Assembly: GCA_963978545.1 (NCBI GenBank)
Contig: OZ021726.1
Span: 29,732,459-29,796,458 of the forward strand
DNA length: 64,000 nucleotides
Direction of reading: 5' to 3'
Origin: Linyphia triangularis
Lineage: Eukaryota > Arthropoda > Arachnida > Araneae > Linyphiidae
The notes under the pieces were generated by a model. It did not search any database and had not been told where the DNA came from. It saw only the letters and a list, made by a program, of their open reading frames with translations. A program made the position numbers and the translations under genes. Below, piece after piece: positions 36,981-49,282 of the stretch; the stretch's first letter is position 1, and every line of letters starts with the position of its first letter.

Positions 36981-37975
36981 AGATACTTTAAGCGAGATAA
37001 AAAGAATATCTTCCGGTTTATCTTGATTTTTAAAAGTTGCATTAATTTGAATTTAAAGTGCAAGATAAAATTTGAAACACTCGCTCATTTTACATAATTG
37101 AAACTAAAAAAGTGGTGATGTTTAGGAAAAATTACATTTTCATAGCTAGGGGGTTGTTATTTAGCAAATCCAAGTAAATCTAAAAAATTTTTACTGTTTT
37201 TTTTGCAAATTATTATCTACTTCTTCAATTTCTTACCCAATGTGTCTTTATATTATATATTATTTTGCAACTCCTGGAAAAAATATTTCATACCAAAAGT
37301 CTCAAATCTTAAGTTGTAATTATAACGTATATCTGCGTTTCATTAGACTTCAAAAGCAATTAAAAAAAAAAAAAAAAAAAATGCTTCTCATCCATCCAGT
37401 GGCTAACAGCCACAAATCAAATTGAGCACACAGAGCTGCTTGCATGCATAAAAGGGTGAAAAAACTGTTCCTTGAAAACATAACAGAGCGTTGAAACAGA
37501 GAAGTCCATTTATCAATAACAGGGTCCAATTTATCAATGTCTTAAATACATCACAGACTTCCTGTTTTTCTGAGCCTTGTTAAAATATGCCCTTCCTAAT
37601 TCCCTGTGTCTTCACAAATCAAATTAGTGAGACTGAAAACGTACCGAAATATCTCTTTTTGACTCTTAGGTTCCTCACAAATACTTCGAAGATGTCATGC
37701 CAAGTTATTTTTCTAATTATACTTTATGCAAAGCAATTGCTTTGTATACTTTACTTTAAAAAAAAGTAAAATATTAGTTTATATTAGAGGCTTATGACCT
37801 ACATGAAAGAGTTGTCAATATTCATTGCAATACAAGTTATTCAAAAGAGGATGGGAAGGGGTAAGTCAATTGTGAAATTAGGCTAAAATTTGGTTATTTC
37901 GATACACTTTTATATCTTTTAAATTTATATTCTTTTCATAAATAATTTTATGCTTAAAAACTTTTTAGATATTTA
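36981..37975. other. Unassigned DNA
   Basis: Two short ORFs of about 60 codons (37240-37425, 37587-37769) and a poly(A) run near 37362-37380. Nothing recognised. Confidence 0.4.
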
Positions 37976-37977
37976 TA

Positions 37978-38636
37978 CTGAGAGGCGACTGCAAGTTTAG
38001 GTACCTCATTGAACATAATTCTGAATTTTTTGTAGAATTTAGTGAAATATTAGTAGAACATGAATCCACTGGTCTACCAGGGCAAAAAGTAGCCGAAACT
38101 ATTAAAAAGTCGACTTTGAATGAGTGGAAGTAAGTCTGATTGCCAAATATGTTATAATTTGCCAACTAATGAGCGACCTTTTTAAGCGGTAACCCACTAC
38201 TCTTTAATTTTCAATTAAGAAGGTTGTAGACGAATTGTCTTTCCTGGCGTCAAGTTTTTTCATCTTTTAAAAGTGAGCCAAGTTGGCAATAAATATTACC
38301 TCATCAGTGACGTAATATTTATCGCCAACTTGGCTTACTTTTAAACGATGGAAGTATTTTTTCGCCAGAGATTAAATACTATCCGCTCTCTTCCTCATTG
38401 AAATTTAAAGAGCAATGGGTTATCGCATAAAAAAGAATGCACCTGATTTGGCAAGTTATGACATATTTGGCAATGAGATTTAGCTCAACTCATTAAAGTT
38501 GATTTTTCAACAGTTTCGGTCGTTTTTGCTTTGACAGACCAGTGAATTCATAATCTACTAACTTTTCTCTACATTCTATAAAACATTTAAAATGATGTTC
38601 GATGGGGGTACTTAAATTTGCAATCGCCACTCGGAC
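37978..38636. mobile_element. Fold-back MITE, copy 2 (TA flanks)
   Basis: A 659-bp relative of the element at 14286: start CTGAGAGGCGACTGCAAG, end CAATCGCCACTCGGAC, with TA on both sides (37976-37977, 38637-38638). The centre keeps CATCAGTGACGTAAT and the AGCCAAGTTGGC arms. It is more diverged from the other two copies than they are from each other. Confidence 0.88.
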
Positions 38637-38768
38637 TAATTGGGTTGCAATTATAGGTTCTGAAAATCTTGATTGTGCACAACATGGTCGGTAATAGAAG
38701 TTGAAATTTTATCTGACGGAATTCTTAATATTATTAAGTAACGTCTGAAATTGTGTTTACGGTTAAAA

Positions 38769-40095
38769 CAAGGGCGAATCCAGAGTTATATCAAGGAGGG
38801 GGCGGAATTTTTTTTTTAGTTTTGGGCTGTTGAATAATAAAGATAAAATTTGTTGTTCTTAACACGTTGACTGCCATATGAGATGTATCCAACTCACACC
38901 GCTGGTTCAATCTCTTCTCTAATCAACGCGTCGACGAGTGCTGTGGTTGGGTGGTTTGATAATTTTGGAGCTAGGGTGACACGTGGTTCGTTCTGCGCCA
39001 AAGAAATTAGTAAATATCAATTTAAAATTTAAGAAACAAATTATCGGAAAAATTAATATAAAAGTCAAAGTTGAAATATTTTAGTGTGTGGAAGCATTCC
39101 ACAAAAATGACTCGCGGTCTGTCAAACCGCATACAGCAGCTAAAGGTTAAATCAAATTGGTTCTTTAGACCGGAATCGTGCAAAAATCCGTGGCTTCAAC
39201 GTGTTAAATTATATTACTATACCATGAGATAACTTCCAAAACGATAATTTCCAATGTATTTATAGAACAAGTTTGTATCTAAACAACAAAAACGTTATAT
39301 ATATATATATTTTAACAAGCAACTTTTTACGAAAGAAAAAAAATTTATATATAAAGTAAAAAGTCAAGCCGCCTTGGTTTCTTTGAAAATTTGTCAATCA
39401 CATTATTTACATCAGATCACATTATTATCATTACAGAAATATGAAAGTATCCATGAATGCGATGCTAGTCCTTGTAGTCTTTTCTGTCATCAGCATTTGA
39501 AGACAAGTTTTAAGGCGCTTCAACGATGAAAAATTTGGGTAACAATCTGAATAGCATTTTTCCAAGAATACTAGACTTCTATGAGTTTTTTTTTACCAAA
39601 ACATTCTTCCAAAACTCATTTCAAAATTCATATTTTCCTTGAAGTGTACTATTAAACAAACTTCTAATTTCATGTTTCATGATCACCAAGATTTAAACAA
39701 ATTTGTCTGATATATTTTGCATAGCCCCGTACTGTTTTGTTTTGTCTCTCCAATTTTTAGGATGAAGATAGTATTTATTTCAAAGATGTTCGGTACGGAT
39801 TCGTCAAATCTTGATTGACTACATCTGTAGCCAAACAGAAGCGCGCGTTAAAACGTTAGCGGTAAAAACCATAAACTACATTGGCTTTATTTTTAATTCA
39901 AATCTTTCACAAGTTCATTAACTTATTATGGATAAAAATTAAATAATGAAATATAAGTGTTATACTTTTGGACACCAGTGTTAGCCTTTTGTTTATCACA
40001 GTCATGATAAATAACAGAAAATATTCTTTGTCGTTTTTATTTTTTTCCTTATTCAACTCTGAACGATCCCCCACCTCTCGCTATATCTGCCTCTG
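38769..40095. mobile_element. Probable old hAT-like element holding a piggyBac MITE
   Basis: The left end CAAGGGCGAATCCAGAG and right end (other strand) CAGAGGCAGATATAGCGAG continue inward as related text for about 80 bases (GGGGG block, then GTTGAATAA, then A/T run). The flanks GGTTAAAA and GTTTTAAA are only a loose match. A piggyBac-type MITE interrupts it near the left end. The interior has no coding signal. A similar right end, truncated, may lie at 54470-54520. Confidence 0.45.
38863..39203. mobile_element. piggyBac-type MITE with TTAA duplication
   Basis: A 341-bp element beginning CACGTTGACTGCC and ending GGCTTCAACGTG, with TTAA at 38859-38862 and 39204-39207. Inverted CACGTTGA ends flanked by TTAA are the piggyBac signature. 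An internal near-palindrome around GCATTCCACAAAAATGAC is present. It is GC-richer than its host DNA and non-coding. Confidence 0.85.
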
Positions 40096-40103
40096 GTTTT
40101 AAA

Positions 40104-40998
40104 AATAACCAGTTCTAGATTAGATATCAATGAAGTTTTTGATGCGTCAATTAGTAAATATATAACGAAAGTGGAGTTACCCAATCAGAAATTCGACACT
40201 AAGCGAAATTGGAAGCTAAGATACGGTAGTGAAAGAAAAGCAACGAACTTATTTGACACACGTGTAGCTTTTGGTTTTCATTCACTATTTTAGCTTCTTC
40301 ATTAGAAAGAACTGCTCTATGACTAAAGAATTAAAATATTTCATAATACTTTCCCATCTCTTATTTTTATATACTTAGTTTTTTTTTATTACTATTATTA
40401 AAATCCCCCCCCCCCCTTCTCCTCTTCTACTTATTGCTATCATTGTTGTTGTTTGTATTGTTATTATAACTATTACACTTTCCTACTACTATCAATGGGT
40501 ATTATCATTAGTATTATTTCATCATTATTATTATTAAACTAATACTTCTACTAAAAATAGTTATTATTATCATCATCTTTAACATCGTTATTATTATGAT
40601 TACTTATCATATTGTTATTTTGACTTGAATATGTTTTATAAAAATCTACATGATTAGCAAAGATTGTTATCCAAAAGTATTATCTGCATCAGCAATGGCA
40701 GATCTATAAGAGATTTTGAGCAAGGACAGCGTAGTTTTGGCAGATAACGTCGACCAGAAAAGAGGTTTGATTGTAGTCTCGCGTTTTAATTTTGCAGAAC
40801 AGCTTGAGAAGCGAAATTTTTTCTGCACACTGTTACCTTAAGACTTCATTACATTCGGTAATTTATGAAATGTATTTTGCGCAAACTCGTCTACAACATG
40901 TTATTTAGATTGCAAAATGATGTCATAACGACTGCATTTACACCTTTTTTTTTTGTGATATAGACTGTAAAAAGTTATCTTAAAAATGAAAAATAACT

Positions 40999-41085
<87 letters not shown>

Positions 41086-42400
41086 ATATTAAAATGAAGT
41101 ACAGAAAAATGACACATCTACGATTCAAATCCTTTGGAATCTTCCCTTTTACCCTCCAAGAAGAAGAAAAAACCTTCGCTGAGTTAGAAAATAGCATTTC
41201 TTCCCGAGTGGTGTTTTCAGAACTAGGAATCTTTCACTTGAGTTGGCAAAGCAGCGTGAAAGAAACACAAATAAATGTATACCATTGAGTGAGACGACAC
41301 ATTTTGCGAAAGAGTATTACGAACGAAAAAAAGTAGATAGGAGGGGGTGGAAGAGATGGATTGTCGAGAAAGAGGGGTAAAATTAGCCCGGGCGGTATGT
41401 CTGGAGAGGGCGGCAACCACAGATAGAAAGTTCGACCCAGACAAGGGTTGTCAGCGGGAAAGAGTTAGTTTGGGACGAAAGATGGATACTTCAGGAAAAT
41501 ACCATAAATCACTGAAAGGAAATTTGCTCTTTTCAGTGCTTTCGTCTAGAAAGAAATTGGAGAGGTGCCGAAAATAGGATATGAAAAATGGTGTTTCTCT
41601 ATGAAATATGTGTTTCTATAATGTGAGTTTAATTTAGCGTTTTAAATCCTCATTAATACCATGGTAAATTTCTGACGTGAAGTGGGACATAACTTCAACA
41701 GATTATAAACATCACAAACCATATGCAGAGTAAAATACCGAAATACCAAAATTAAATATTTTGAAAACATACTTATGAAATCATAGTTATTACACATATA
41801 AAAAAACAACAACATAAAAGATAAATAATATAAAGTAATAAAAATTAATAATCAGCAAAATTGTAGAAACGAGAAATTTATCAATTATATATAAAAAAAT
41901 TCATTTTGAAACTTAACAACTAATATAATATTCTATATGAAATTTTTTAAAAAGAAGTTATAAATTTGATTCTAAGATAATGTAGCGATAAACTCATAAC
42001 AAAGACTCTATCTATACGAAGTCAATATCCCAGAGAAAATCATATAATACCATTCTTTCTGAAATTGAACCGGATGGTAGCAACGGAAGTATCAAAAGTG
42101 TGACCAGAAGTCATTTGATAATTCGTATAACCTAAACTGTAAAGACTCCAGCCATGTGTCAATTATCAGTTCGAAAATTTCGATAAATTTAGTAGGATTA
42201 CATGAAATCCATTTGGAAATTCCAACCAGAAATACTTAAAAATTCGACTAAAAGAATGTCATGAGAAGTTCGTCTCTTAGCTATAGATATAGATATCTTA
42301 TTGGAATTTCGATATTAGGTGAAAAGTTTTTTCATCCGAGTTTTACGCCAATTTGGCGATATTTTTATTTATAAAAAAGCTCCATATTGACAGGTTTTTG
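40104..42400. other. Unassigned DNA with microsatellites
   Basis: A C run lies at about 40405-40417, then a TTATTA-rich simple stretch (40420-40610). A (TA)n tract follows at 41001-41083. At 41100-41580 a GC-richer patch has overlapping unrecognised ORFs on both strands. Confidence 0.4.
41001..41083. repeat. (TA)n microsatellite, about 41 units
   Basis: An alternating TA tract. The Tyr-Ile ORF through it is an artefact. Confidence 0.97.
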
Positions 42401-43348
42401 CTGTCAATTATACAATAGTTGACATAGAATAATGAAAGTATACTGCATTTCTCCAAAAAAAAAAATCTCCCCCCCCCCTTTTTTTTCCCTACACGTTTTG
42501 GAACGTGCTTGTCTGCATGTGTGTCTGTGGTCAGCACAATCACGGAACGGATTGACCTAAGATGTGTACTGGTTAATGACGGCTATGGGATCTGTTATTA
42601 AGGTTTTCCTCAAAATTGTCTAAGGTACCTGCCATTGAAACATTTTGGTTTTTCAGAAATTGCCAAAAAAACGGCTCTGACGATTTTGACCAAAATCGCT
42701 GTAGTACTACCTTTTAAGGGGCTCCAAAATCTCTGTAAAAATGCGATAAAAAGTTGGAAAACGAATATCTTTAACACAGAGTTCTTTTTCCTTGAGTATA
42801 TCGCCGATCAACGACAATTTCCCCTCAGTATCACACTTATAAGAAAGAATAATGTAATATTTATTTATTTATTTATTTATTTATTTATTATTATAAAGCA
42901 CACTACAGAAAAAAATTCCATTTAAAGTGTACAAGGAATAGTATATTACAAACAAGCAAACAATAGTAACAAAACAAGATTACACATTTAAAACCAGTAG
43001 ACATTTAGTCTTGAACATTCAAAAAGATACATTAAAAATATCCAAATCAACAGAAATCAAATTAAAAATTCTATAAAATTTATACAAACAAAAGTTGTCA
43101 ATGTAGTTATATTTGGTAAAAACAGTAATAAATAAAAATTTACCAAAATACATATCGCCAACTTCGCCGGTATATTTTTTTTTTTTTTGACAATGTAATA
43201 AAAATTGCCAAAAATATAGCAAACAGGCTATTTTTTTTTTTTTAAATAATGAATATATGAAATGGAAAACAAATTACATCGATCCATGACAAATTTTAAT
43301 GCAATGATCAATATTAAGTATAATTAAAAGTTGCGCGATGTTCCATAA
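42401..43348 (-). repeat. R1 copy E, reverse orientation
   Basis: Read on the minus strand it starts ATGGAACATCGCGCAAC and CTTTTAATTAT, with GATCATTGCATTAAAATTT shared with copy A, and ends near CTTTCATTATTCTATGT and TAATTGACAG. A (TTTA)n tract and surrounding DNA lengthen it to about 950 bp. Confidence 0.82.
42859..42889. repeat. (TTTA)n microsatellite inside R1 copy E
   Basis: About eight units of TTTA. Confidence 0.93.
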
Positions 43349-44160
43349 CCCATGGTTTATTATATGTTGTTAACCTTAACACGGAGAGATTCAGTCATTA
43401 AATACCAACATACTATATTTGGACATGATATGCCACTATAAAAACCTTTGTACAATTGGTCAGTGTTAACAGTAAAATATTTGTAAACACGTTTCCAAGT
43501 TCCATTTGGATTTCCCTTTCTCCTGTCAGTTAAAACAGAACAATATCTCCACCTCGGCGCCATTAAATTCCGCCAAGGCGATTTCCAACCGTGGAAAAAG
43601 GGGAATTACGTTGCCTTGTGAGTGTAGTCCTTTTGTCTACTACAATCTACCTCCACTGTTTCTAATGAATTGCAGTAAATCAAGTTACTTAGGAGAGTAT
43701 GTGTATCAACACACAATGGAAAATGACGACCTCGACTTTGGCGTGGAGACATTCTTTGATCCAGGAAAGAGATGACCGCCCGAAGAGAAGCTTCAGAAAG
43801 AAATTGTCGATGTTGTATATGGGTACATACGATGATCAAAAGACAATTGTCGCAAGTGCTATGTGATTTGCAAGCACTTGAAATATCTGTAAGGTGAAAT
43901 TCAATAAGCATGTACCCAGTGAGGTATCCAGACATTTGTTTATAAGATCGATCATTTGATGACAGCAATTGAAATATTCCACTATGCTTGGTTATGGTAA
44001 TGATTATATTAAGGTGGAAAAATGAAAAGTAATAAAATGGCGCATTTTAGCTTGGATGATTTGTAAATAATAATGGACGCAGAAATTAAGTTTTTTATAT
44101 TTCTCAAATACAATTCTGATTGGTTTATTAGTATTCCTTAAAAGCGACTTTTTAGTGACA
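43349..44160. other. GC-richer patch, no gene recognised
   Basis: Contains a 120-codon minus ORF (43968-43606) and an 89-codon plus ORF (43506-43775) that overlap antiparallel. Neither shows a recognisable domain, transmembrane segment or signal peptide, and splice sites do not obviously extend them. At most one could be real; neither is supported. Confidence 0.35.
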
Positions 44161-44168
44161 GTGACAGC

Positions 44169-44817
44169 TAGAGGTCGGCGATATGATACGACGATGTTTT
44201 TATCAATATTTTTTTAAAATATCGATACAAGTCACCGATATATCGATATTTTCAAACATTTTTAGTTTTTTGATGATCGTTTTGTAGTTTCATGTGTTTT
44301 TTCGATTTTCTTTATTCCCTTTTCAAAAACTTCACAACTAAAGTTTAGACTTGACAGACAGACAGTTAAAATGGCACCCTAACCAAAAAGAAAACATAAT
44401 GTAATGGTAAGACAAGATAATTTATTAGTAGTCATTAACACAGCGCCGTTTCTGTTGAAAACGTGTGCTTGGAATTTGCATCTAATTTTAAATATTAAAA
44501 ACATCTCTATCAGCAAAATATGAGGTAAACTACATTTCAAAATTTCTTCTATAAAAATAAATGTGAATTTATTCATTGACATCCAAATGTATTTTATTTA
44601 TTCTGATTGATAATATAATTTATTTATTAAAACAATTTTTATAATTTATTTATTAAAACAATTTTGACATGAATTCATGAAAAATAGAAATTTGCCCCGA
44701 AAAACTTCGTTTCTGGCAAAATGGAAAATCAAATAACAAAAAAATCATGTATCGATATTTTTTTCTATGCAGCGATATAGTATCGATATTTATTTTCACC
44801 GATATTTCCGACCTCTA
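44169..44817 (-). mobile_element. Non-autonomous hAT (TAGAGGTCGG ends) carrying a foreign segment
   Basis: A 649-bp copy, reversed relative to that at 22340. Its ends are TAGAGGTCGG and CCGACCTCTA, with flanks GTGACAGC and GTGGCAGC (7 of 8 match). It shares the TATCGATA-rich ends and the GATGATCGTTTTGTAGTTTC and TTTGCCCCGAAAAACTT blocks with the 22340 copy. It has an extra central segment (44433-44669) that is homologous to 46362-46577. Confidence 0.9.
44433..44669 (+). repeat. Segment inside hAT, homologous to 46362-46577
   Basis: Shares CATTAACACAGCGCCG, TTTGCATCTAATTTTAAAT, AAACAT(T/C)TCTATCAGC and TTTATTAAAACAATTTTG with the second locus in the same orientation. It is absent from the hAT copy at 22340. 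Confidence 0.85.
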
Positions 44818-44960
44818 GTGGCAGCCCCCAAAATTTGATAGAATGCATTGTCATCGCCAGCGAATCTATCTGCCAAGTTTCAGCCTGATTGGATGACGGC
44901 AAGGAGGTCAATTAAGCCTGGGAAGATTTTCCCGCCATCTACATACAGCCCTCTCGCATG

Positions 44961-45122
44961 GATCACTACGGGTGGTTTGATTTTATGAACTAAATCATTC
45001 TTTTTATAGAGAATTTTATGTGGGTGATAAGGCCATATCCATTTGGCAAATGCTGAAACCACCACACCGACTTTAAAGTCATCGTCTTTAATGAGAGTTC
45101 CTATACCTGCACACAATGAACC
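44961..45122. other. Unassigned end of a minus ORF region
   Basis: A 78-codon minus ORF (45116-44880) overlaps the R2 repeat in its C-terminal part and has no recognised domain. Confidence 0.3.
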
Positions 45123-45412
45123 ACATAGGCTCAGCCAGGAAGGTGCACTTTCACCCCCTTCCCCCTACATTTTGAAAATTAAAAATAACTAAAATGGTAC
45201 GATTCGCAGGAATAGAAGTATGATATAAGTTTTGAAACATAAAATGTATAAGAAATTAATATATAACTTTTAATTAAAATATCATTCATATAGACAAGTG
45301 AAAAATCAAGGTTAAAACAAATAATTAACTCTCTTGCAACTCCTAGGGTGTCTCCTGCACTCCCCCGAAAGTAATTCTATGGGGAATCCCTTTCCCCCCC
45401 CCCCATCATAAC
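45123..45412. repeat. Repeat family R3, copy 1
   Basis: The order of CCAGGAAGGTG, a C-rich stretch, TGGTACGATTCGCAGGAAT, AAGTATGATATAAGTTT, CTTGCAACTCCT, GCACTCCCCCGAAAGTAATTC matches 51872-52165 (GGTAAGATTCACTGGAAATA, AAGTATGATGTATGTTT, CTTGCACTCC, CCTCCCCTGAAAATAATTC). It is short and non-coding, with degraded ends. Confidence 0.7.
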
Positions 45413-46361
45413 GAATTATAATACCAATCATTCACTTTTATTTAAGATTTTTTTTTTTTTAATTCTATTTTTTGGGGGCTTAGGCTTAAAGTGCATAACA
45501 TTTTAATAGTCTGCAGAGGGGGAGCGCTATCGAAAATATGAAATAACAATTCGCTTTCTTTTTAAGCACAGTGACTCTTATACTCCTATTATACATTATT
45601 AATATCAAAATATAGAACTCCAATATTGCTACATAATATAATATTAAAATTTTTTAAATCAATACTTTAAGGTTTGTTTAGAAAGATAGTAAATCTCTCA
45701 TAACATTGCACAACTAAAACTGAATGGTAGGGAGTTCCTAGAAACAAAAAATATTCATTTGAATTATCTTAAATTTAGGCAGCAAAAGCTTTAGTAAATA
45801 AATCTTCTAATTTTTAAGGAAAGTATATCAGTACTCTAAAAAAATATTCTGCATTGGCATCTCAAGTTCTCTCATTTCAGTAATATGTTAAAAAAAATTT
45901 AATTTCTTCATAATTAATGACATATATGAAATAAAAGTATAGATTTCTGTTAAGTACATATCTAAAACAAGAATTTTTTTAAACAAATATATTTTTTTTT
46001 AATTTATTTATTTCAATAACATATGACAGTTAACCCATTTCTGGTAACTTAAGTTCCACAAAATAATCCATTTAAAAAAAAAAAAAAAAAAAAAATAAAA
46101 AAAAAAAAAAAAAATCAGTAAGCATACAAGAATTGAAACATTGAAACACTTCTTTCAAACATTTTTACTATTATTTGAAAATAAATTTTAAAAATACTTA
46201 ATATTACTGTTTAGAATTTTTTTTTTATTTTACTCATTTTTAAAATCACACCATCGATACTTCCACCAAAACAGAACAAACTCGATCACAATTTGAAAGT
46301 GTACCCATAACAACAAAGTTTTCAATATAAATCCTTTATATGCATTGCCAATTTTTATTTT
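45413..46361. other. AT-rich DNA with poly(A)
   Basis: A long, twice-interrupted A run lies at about 46072-46114. No coding signal. Confidence 0.5.
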
Positions 46362-46830
46362 CATTAACACAGCGCCGAATCTGTAAACAGTGTGTGCTTG
46401 GTGTTTGCATCTAATTTTAAATATCAAAAACATTTCTATCAGCAAAATGTGCGGCAAACTACGTTTTAAAATTTATATACTAAAAATAAACGTGAATTTA
46501 TCCACTCCCATCCAAATATCTTTAATTTATTCTGATTAAAACAATTTTATTATTTATTTATTAAAACAATTTTGGCAAGAGTTTCTTCAATGGTCGGTTA
46601 AATGCTATTTTAGCGCGAATGGATGACTGCAATTTGGTTTATCAGTATTCCGTAAAAGCAACCTTTTAGTGGCAGTGACATCCCCAAAATATGATAGAAT
46701 GCATTGCGATCGACAACGAATCTATCTGCCAAGTTTCATCCTGATTGGATGACGGTAAGGGGGTTAATTAGGCCTCCGCAGATTATCCCGCCATCGACAT
46801 ACCCAGCCACACACATACACACAAAATCGA
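46362..46830. repeat. R2 relative, uninterrupted
   Basis: 46362-46577 matches the segment carried inside the hAT at 44433-44669. 46635-46800 matches that hAT's flanks. It ends with CACACACATACACACAAA and a T/A-rich stretch, similar to tails of other repeats here. Confidence 0.8.
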
Positions 46831-47344
46831 AGTTTATATAAAGGATTTTTTAAAAAAAGGAACTACCAGAAAGGAATATTTTTGTACCCAAAATGCTATA
46901 AAATTATTTTATTAACGTTTTATTTTTTGAAAGTGCTTCCCTCTTAGCATGGAATGACTCTACATTCAATTGTATAAATTCTATTTTGGTAAAAGAAGGC
47001 ACAATCTTCTAAATCAGTCAATCTCTCTTTCTCTCCCCTTCCACAACCCTCCAAAATATCAAAATTAAAAAGCAAAAACAAAACAGCAATAATAAATTGA
47101 GATTGTGAAAGGCATTGAAGTTTCCAAGACAAGGCAGTGTTTTGTTTGTTTACTTCAAAGAACTATTTTTATAAATAAACTAAAAAGTCTTTGTGATTTC
47201 TAGATCAGCTCTTTTATTATATAAAAAAATTAAATTATTTAAGTTCCGAAACAATGGAGCGACATTTTTGAACGACTTGAGTGAAATTTATATTTTTTAT
47301 ACTACTTCTGTAGTTACTTACAAAATTAAATATAAGCCTAAGAA
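46831..47344. other. Unassigned AT-rich DNA
   Basis: A 62-codon minus ORF (47132-46944) is unrecognised. Nothing else is seen. Confidence 0.45.
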
Positions 47345-48113
47345 ACTAGGGGTGTAGAACATCGCACAGCTTTCAATTACACTATAATACTGACGTGGAT
47401 TTGTGTCATTTACAGTTTGTATATTTTCATCCTTCATTTAGAATAAATGGCCAATTTGGCGATATTTTCTGCGCTAATTCTTGAATGGGTCTTGAAAAGG
47501 TGGAGAAAAAAAAAAAAAAAAAAAAAAAAAACACGTCTGCCAAAATGATGATTTTTGCAATATACTTATCGATAATTTTGATATTTTTCCTTTCTTGTAA
47601 GCGAAACTGGGAGGAGAAGAAAAAAAACGATTTTTGGATGAGGTATGCTCAAGGAAAGAGAACTCTGTGTTGAAGGCATTTATTTTTCAACTTTTTACGC
47701 CATTAAAATATTTTTACGGGAATTTCGGAGGTGTGGATGTTTAGAACACCTTAAGAGGCATTACCACAGCAATTTTTATTATCAAAATCGTTAGAGCTGT
47801 TTTTTAGCAATCATTGAAAAACATGATTTTTTCAATGGCAAGCTACCTTACGCGCATGCGCGGTTTTGACGAAAACCTTGATGGTAGGTCCCATGGCCGC
47901 CACTAACCCTCACACCAAATTTGAACATCGTAGGTCAATTTGTTCGGGAGTTATGCTGACCACAGACAGACATTTTTTTTTAGATCACTTTTTTGGAATC
48001 AGGATGTTCCAAAACGTGGAGAAATGAAAAAAAAAAAAAAAAAAAGTTTTTTTTTATTTTTCCTATCTCCTTTTCATTTCCCTATGTATATATACATATA
48101 AGTAATTGAAAGT
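47345..48113 (+). repeat. R1 copy F, near full length
   Basis: The clearest copy with D: GGGGTGTAGAACATCGC, CTTTCAATTAC, an A run of about 27 (47505-47531), GAGAACTCTGTGTTGAAGGC, CTTACGCGCATGCGCGG, GTTCGGGAGTTATGCTGACC, CAGACAGACA, GGATGTTCCAAAACGTGGAG, and AGTAATTGAAAG at the end. Confidence 0.9.
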
Positions 48114-48441
48114 AAAAAAGTAAACCGACTCGTAGTTTCCTGTGTAAATGACTACTATGAGTTAATATGTGTACGCTCTATCTTCCGTGTTCACGCCTGT
48201 ATGGAAATGAGGATCGAAAATGCGGATCGGGCAAAAGGATAAACACTTCAACAATTTTCATCTACGCATTTGAAAACTCACAAGGTTTGAATACAAAATA
48301 ATTTTAAACTGTATCAGTAACTTCGTCTTTTTCTTTTATTACAACTACTACACTGGTCAAAACCATAAAAAAATAATCAGTTTTTCTCTTAATAACTTCT
48401 CAGTGGAGCAGCATAAACACATGAAATTCCACATCAAAGAG

Positions 48442-48602
48442 TGATTAGCACTCTGGCCTTGCATGCCAAAGGTGACGTGTTCGAATCCTGGTTTAGGCAT
48501 GGATGTTAGCTGTGGTTCGGAATCTACGTTAAGCTGTAGATCCCGGCTTAATTAGCCGTCATTGTGCAAAAAAATATGTCGTTGAGCGTACAAGCCAACC
48601 AT
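48442..48602 (+). mobile_element. tRNA-derived SINE, copy 2, with 10-bp TSD
   Basis: CATCAAAGAG lies on both sides (48432-48441 and 48603-48612). The head is tRNA-like, with B box GTTCGAATCC near 48478-48488 and a TGATTAGCACTCTGG A-box region. The tail ends TACAAGCCAACCAT, matching the SINE at 33761, although the heads differ. A fold-back MITE starts 12 bases beyond it. Confidence 0.85.
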
Positions 48603-48623
48603 CATCAAAGAGACATCTTTATA

Positions 48624-49280
48624 GTCCGAGAGGCAACTGCAATTTTTGGACCTCATTGAACATCATTCTGAATTTTTTATAGAAATTGGAAAAAAGTGAG
48701 TAGATTACGAATCCACTGGTCTGCCATGGCGAAAATGGCCAAAACTGATCAAAAATAGACTTGGAATGAGTTGAACTAAAATCCGATTGCCAAATATGTA
48801 ATAACTTGCCAAAAAGAGAACAAACTTTTTCGTCTGGCAACCCACTGCATTTTGATTTTCAATGAGAAAAAGCGCAAACGATTTCTGATCTCTGCCTTGG
48901 AAAACTTGTATCTTTTAAAAGTAAGCCAAATTGGCGACATCAGTTACGTCAACAGAGACGTAATGTTTATTGCCAATTTGGCTCATTTGTGAAAGATGCA
49001 AGTAATCCATAGCCACACATCCGAATCGTCTGCAACCTCCTTAATTGAAAAAAAGAGTGAGGGTTACCAAATAATTTTTTTTTTTTTTCATTATTTGACA
49101 AATTATGGCGCATTTGGCAATTGGATTTTGTTCAACTTATTAAAAGTCGATTTTTACTAGTTTCGGCCATTTTTGCCACGGCAGACCAGTGGATTCGTAA
49201 TCTACTCACTTTTCTCCAATTTCTATAAAAAATTCAGAATGATGTTCAATGGGTCCAAAAATTGCATTCGCCTCTCAGTC
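48624..49280. mobile_element. Fold-back MITE, copy 3 (TA flanks)
   Basis: A 657-bp copy with ends GTCCGAGAGGCAACTGCAA and GAGGCGAATGCAATTTTTGG (other strand) and TA on both sides (48622-48623, 49281-49282). It is very like copy 1; the centre reads TTACGTCAACAGAGACGTAA. The 73-codon minus ORF 48840-48619 is an artefact of the arm. Confidence 0.9.
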
Positions 49281-49282
49281 TA

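Larger units (their letters stand above)
44118..44960. repeat. Dispersed repeat R2, interrupted by a hAT element
   Basis: The flanks 44118-44168 and 44818-44960 are together homologous to the uninterrupted 46635-46800: AGTATTCC, TTTTAGTG, then CCCCAAAAT, GATAGAATGCATTG, CGAATCTATCTGCCAAGTTTC and CTGATTGGATGACGG. The intact relative therefore shows the site before insertion. Confidence 0.85.

Noticed and set aside
43606..43968. 120-codon ORF as a gene
   Set aside because: No recognisable domain, overlapped by an opposite ORF, no clear promoter or splice context. Retained only as an unassigned patch.
44880..45116. 78-codon minus ORF as a gene
   Set aside because: Its C-terminal part lies in repeat R2, which also occurs at 46.7 kb, and the rest has no recognisable domain.
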